Shown in pieces: positions 5,814-8,307 of a DNA stretch of 8,307 bases (within the stretch, counting starts at the first letter, position 1; the number at the start of each line of letters is the position of its first letter). The notes under the pieces were generated by a model. That model did no database searches. It was given only the letters and a program-made list of their open reading frames with translations, and was not told where the DNA came from. Source of the DNA: an uncultured Prevotella sp. (GTDB lineage: Bacteria; Bacteroidota; Bacteroidia; Bacteroidales; Bacteroidaceae); NCBI GenBank assembly GCA_934217675.1, contig CAKQCV010000092.1:1-8307 (forward strand), in the 5' to 3' direction. A program made the translations under genes and the position numbers.

Positions 5814-8307
5814 TTGTATGGTACAAATTCTATTGGTATATTACTGAAGTCACTATGTTGCAGAACATCCATAATTGCAGAAAACTCTCTAGTTACCGGC
5901 ACACCAGTTGATGTTACTTTTCCAACTTGATAAAATTTTATAGGATTACCATCAGCATCTAATATCGCAACATCTATAAATCTAGCGGATTTACCACTTT
6001 GGCTTAACGAGTTCAATTTAACATAAAATTCTTTTTTTATTTTACTACCGCTATTATTATTAACAATGTCATTGATTTCTTTTTGATGACTAGTACCTCC
6101 TTTTTTTCCATTGGGATTATAATTATGCACCAGAACCCCATACTCACCAACAAAGTAAGTATCGAAGTCAGCCACATCAAGGTTATATACAAGAATCGGC
6201 TCTGCAAGCTTTTCAAGTTCAAGGTCAGTAACTTCGACTTCATAACCGTCAGCGGTAACAAGTGTGTCGCCAACTTCAAGATCACCTGCGGCTACCCAGC
6301 CTTTTTCCTCAACATAGAACGGGTGGTTAGTTGTGGTGTCAATAGTTTCACCGTCAGAAGTTGAAACGTGCAGTATTTCGTCTGTTTCCTTGACCCAAAC
6401 GTTGAGAACCTCTTTAAGTTCTGTTTCGCCCGTTTCGGAATTGTATGCCCAGACCTCATCGCCAACCTGAACATCTTCAATGCATACAAGTCCGTCAGAA
6501 GTATATACTTCTGTATCACCAGTGAAGCAAGTGGGATTGAACATTGAGAAGATAATGCTTACAATATTAGCTACCTGAGCCAGTCCCATTTCAGTATTTC
6601 CTTCGGCAAATGCTATGACTGCTACAACGCCGACCACTACTGCAGCAATACCCATTAAAACATAACCTATTGGTCCAAGTTTTGTGAGCATACAAGAGAA
6701 ATTGGTAACAAGACTTGTTAAAAATCCCGTTGCAATATGCATTGCAAGTTTTGGTCCTTCAAGCCCCATTCCAATACCCTCTGCAACTGATGATGCAGTG
6801 TCCTTAACAACGTCAAATATTCCACCTACCATATCCAATAACGCTTTTGGATTAGGCATAGCTATTTTGTTAATTATACCCTGTATTCCTGTTGTAACCT
6901 GAAACTCCATTACGTTTTTATATCCGCTTGGGTCACTGTTTGAAACAGGGTTTGCATTAGCATACAAATATTTATGCAATGAAACAGGATCATCAATCGA
7001 ACCCTCATAGCTGTCCATAGAAATGAACGTACCCACAGACGGATTCATATATCTCGCACGGAGATAGTAAAGTCCTGTTACTGGGTCAAACTGCTCGCCT
7101 GCAAAGAGGAAGTCATTTTTAGTGCTGCCAACACTGCTAATAAGGTTGCCGAATGCATCATAGACATACTTATCCGTAACCTTACCGCTTTCGTCAGCAA
7201 GCGCACGTACAGAGCCGTGTCCGTCATAGACATAGTAAGACTTTTTACCGTCACGTTCCTGAGAAATAAGCTCATCACCACGAGTATAGTAACACTTTTC
7301 CGTGTTGTCAAAATTCATTTCAGCAAGAACATATGTCAGTTCGCCGTTTATGTCAAGCAGGTACTTTGTGTATTCACCCTCGGACCTCTTTGCAATACGG
7401 TTGCCTGCATAATCGTACTTGTATTCTTCAACAGAAACATTGTTTCCACTCTGAACAGTTGCACGGACAAGGCGGTTTTCTGCATTGTAAACATAAAGTG
7501 CAGACTTTGAGGGAGATGTCATTCTTACGGTATTTCCGTTAAGGTCATACTCATAAACAATATCATTCTCGCTCACAAGCTGGTTGAGTGCATTATAAGT
7601 GTAAACAGTTTCTTCACCGTTTTCGGTTTTCAAGATACGGTTGCTTACATTATCGTAAGCATAGGTATAGACAGTAACCTTTTCGCCCTCAGTGATGGTC
7701 TCAGAGGTCAAACGGTACAGAGAATCGTAAGTATACTCAACAGTGCGGTCAAGCTCGGTAACGCTCTTGCGCTCCCCTGCTGCGCCGAGAGTATAAATAT
7801 ATTGTACTACAACATTATCCTCGCTGTCAATAGTTTTTTCACAAACAAGTCTGTTGAGCAAGTCATATTCATATGTGGTAGTAAACCCATTTGCATAATG
7901 AACAGCGGTGCGGTTTCCGTTTGCATCATACTCATAAACAGTTGCATATCCATTTCTGTCAACTACTCTTGTAAGCCTGTCAAGCAGGTCGTATTCATAG
8001 GAAGTTGAACCGAAAGGCGTTGTGACCTTTGTAAGCCTGCAAGCATTATCGTAAGAATAGCTTACATAATTTCCGTCAGGATAATCCACTCTCGTCAGAC
8101 CGTCCATAAGGTCATATGTGAACATGGTTGTACCTGTGCTGTCAGTTACTGTGGATATCTTTCCGTCAGCCGTGTAGGTATAGTTCACCGTGCCGTCGGG
8201 AGTTGTTTTACTTGAAACCCTGTCAAGACTGTCGTATGTATAGCTTGTCAAGTTGCCTGCATAATCGGTTGAGGTCAGAACATTTCCGCTCTTGTCATAG
8301 GTGGTGT
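5810..8307 (-). CDS. RHS/YD-repeat polymorphic toxin with HINT domain and PD-(D/E)XK-like nuclease tip (5' end outside window)
   Basis: This is the 3' part of a large polymorphic toxin gene; the frame is open to the window edge, so the true start lies beyond 8307. Residues below are numbered from a TTG codon at 8251. Up to about residue 330 there are tandem YD repeats (YEYD, YTYD, GNR). The RHS core follows at about 343-439, from DGHGSV through GLYYLRARYMNPSVG to NSDPSGY. A strongly hydrophobic stretch lies near 524-545. A HINT domain spans 575-710: Cys575 in CFTGDTEV, His643 in TTNHPFY and a terminal His709-Asn710. It is expected to cut the tip free by Asn cyclisation, and Tyr711 rather than C/S/T follows, as in cleavage-only HINT domains. 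The tip, 711-813, has Glu725, Asp760, a Q775-V-G-K778 motif and Arg788-Glu789, suggesting a nuclease of the restriction-endonuclease fold. Export and delivery parts are not visible. Confidence is high for RHS and HINT, moderate for nuclease. Confidence 0.93.
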   Translation of the reverse strand, partial: TTYDKSGNVLTSTDYAGNLTSYTYDSLDRVSSKTTPDGTVNYTYTADGKISTVTDSTGTTMFTYDLMDGLTRVDYPDGNYVSYSYDNACRLTKVTTPFGSTSYEYDLLDRLTRVVDRNGYATVYEYDANGNRTAVHYANGFTTTYEYDLLNRLVCEKTIDSEDNVVVQYIYTLGAAGERKSVTELDRTVEYTYDSLYRLTSETITEGEKVTVYTYAYDNVSNRILKTENGEETVYTYNALNQLVSENDIVYEYDLNGNTVRMTSPSKSALYVYNAENRLVRATVQSGNNVSVEEYKYDYAGNRIAKRSEGEYTKYLLDINGELTYVLAEMNFDNTEKCYYTRGDELISQERDGKKSYYVYDGHGSVRALADESGKVTDKYVYDAFGNLISSVGSTKNDFLFAGEQFDPVTGLYYLRARYMNPSVGTFISMDSYEGSIDDPVSLHKYLYANANPVSNSDPSGYKNVMEFQVTTGIQGIINKIAMPNPKALLDMVGGIFDVVKDTASSVAEGIGMGLEGPKLAMHIATGFLTSLVTNFSCMLTKLGPIGYVLMGIAAVVVGVVAVIAFAEGNTEMGLAQVANIVSIIFSMFNPTCFTGDTEVYTSDGLVCIEDVQVGDEVWAYNSETGETELKEVLNVWVKETDEILHVSTSDGETIDTTTNHPFYVEEKGWVAAGDLEVGDTLVTADGYEVEVTDLELEKLAEPILVYNLDVADFDTYFVGEYGVLVHNYNPNGKKGGTSHQKEINDIVNNNSGSKIKKEFYVKLNSLSQSGKSARFIDVAILDADGNPIKFYQVGKVTSTGVPVTREFSAIMDVLQHSDFSNIPIEFVPYN
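6123..7507. repeat. Direct repeat, copy A (in the active rhs gene)
   Basis: This segment aligns without gaps to 3201-4585 at a constant offset of 2922 bases. It covers the last YD repeats, RHS core, hydrophobic linker and HINT. Identity is exact over 6405-6853 and lower, with several differences per 60 bases in places, on both sides. It is the natural substrate for recombination that swaps toxin tips. Confidence 0.95.

Noticed and set aside
6037..6285. Minus-strand frame of 82 codons within HINT and tip
   Set aside because: It overlaps the conserved HINT/tip frame out of phase and has no ribosome site.
1..8307. CRISPR array
   Set aside because: The repeats present are coding YD repeats and the long direct repeat; there are no short identical repeats with regular spacers.

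Overview
The window is AT-rich and every gene I can support reads on the minus strand. Shine-Dalgarno sequences are strong (AGGAGG or GGAGG). RHS/YD-repeat proteins carry HINT domains and swappable C-terminal toxins. Together these suggest a low-GC Firmicute, perhaps a Ruminococcus-type gut Clostridia; this guess rests on sequence style only. The region is a polymorphic-toxin locus in which one long rhs gene is followed by a train of displaced tips, immunity genes and broken rhs pieces.

Layout in the direction of transcription (right to left). (1) 8307-5810: the 3' part of a large rhs gene, open to the window edge. It holds YD repeats, an RHS core, a hydrophobic linker, a HINT domain and a 103-residue tip that looks like a PD-(D/E)XK nuclease. 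(2) 5813-5697: a 117-bp MITE-like element with imperfect terminal inverted repeats, lying between the toxin stop and the next gene. (3) 5658-4678: a 326-residue protein whose N-terminal half resembles immunity proteins and whose C-terminal half is a radical SAM domain with a CX3CX2C cluster motif. (4) 4585-2921: a displaced 3' rhs copy without a promoter or ribosome site, carrying the same core and HINT but a different tip. It is followed at 2921-2442 by its presumed immunity gene, which overlaps its stop by one base. (5) 2405-2151: a YD-repeat scrap. (6) 2123-1767: an unrecognised Gly-rich small protein. (7) 1502-1287: a small membrane protein gene cut off by (8) 1336-714, a divergent and frameshifted rhs end. 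(9) A hairpin at 597-633 probably ends the array. (10) 262-26: a small secreted protein behind a leader containing a terminator-like hairpin.

The long rhs gene is probably the only rhs copy here that can be expressed. The downstream tip modules read as a silent reserve that can replace the active tip by recombination through the shared core/HINT segment (3201-4585 against 6123-7507, alignable without gaps). A 449-bp stretch of exact identity in that segment is direct evidence of recent exchange. Immunity genes are retained because they protect against siblings carrying those tips. The most unusual item is the immunity-like/radical SAM fusion placed directly after the active toxin. The plus strand shows no convincing gene; its open frames are shadows of the rhs genes. 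I see no tRNA, rRNA, CRISPR array or transposase gene.
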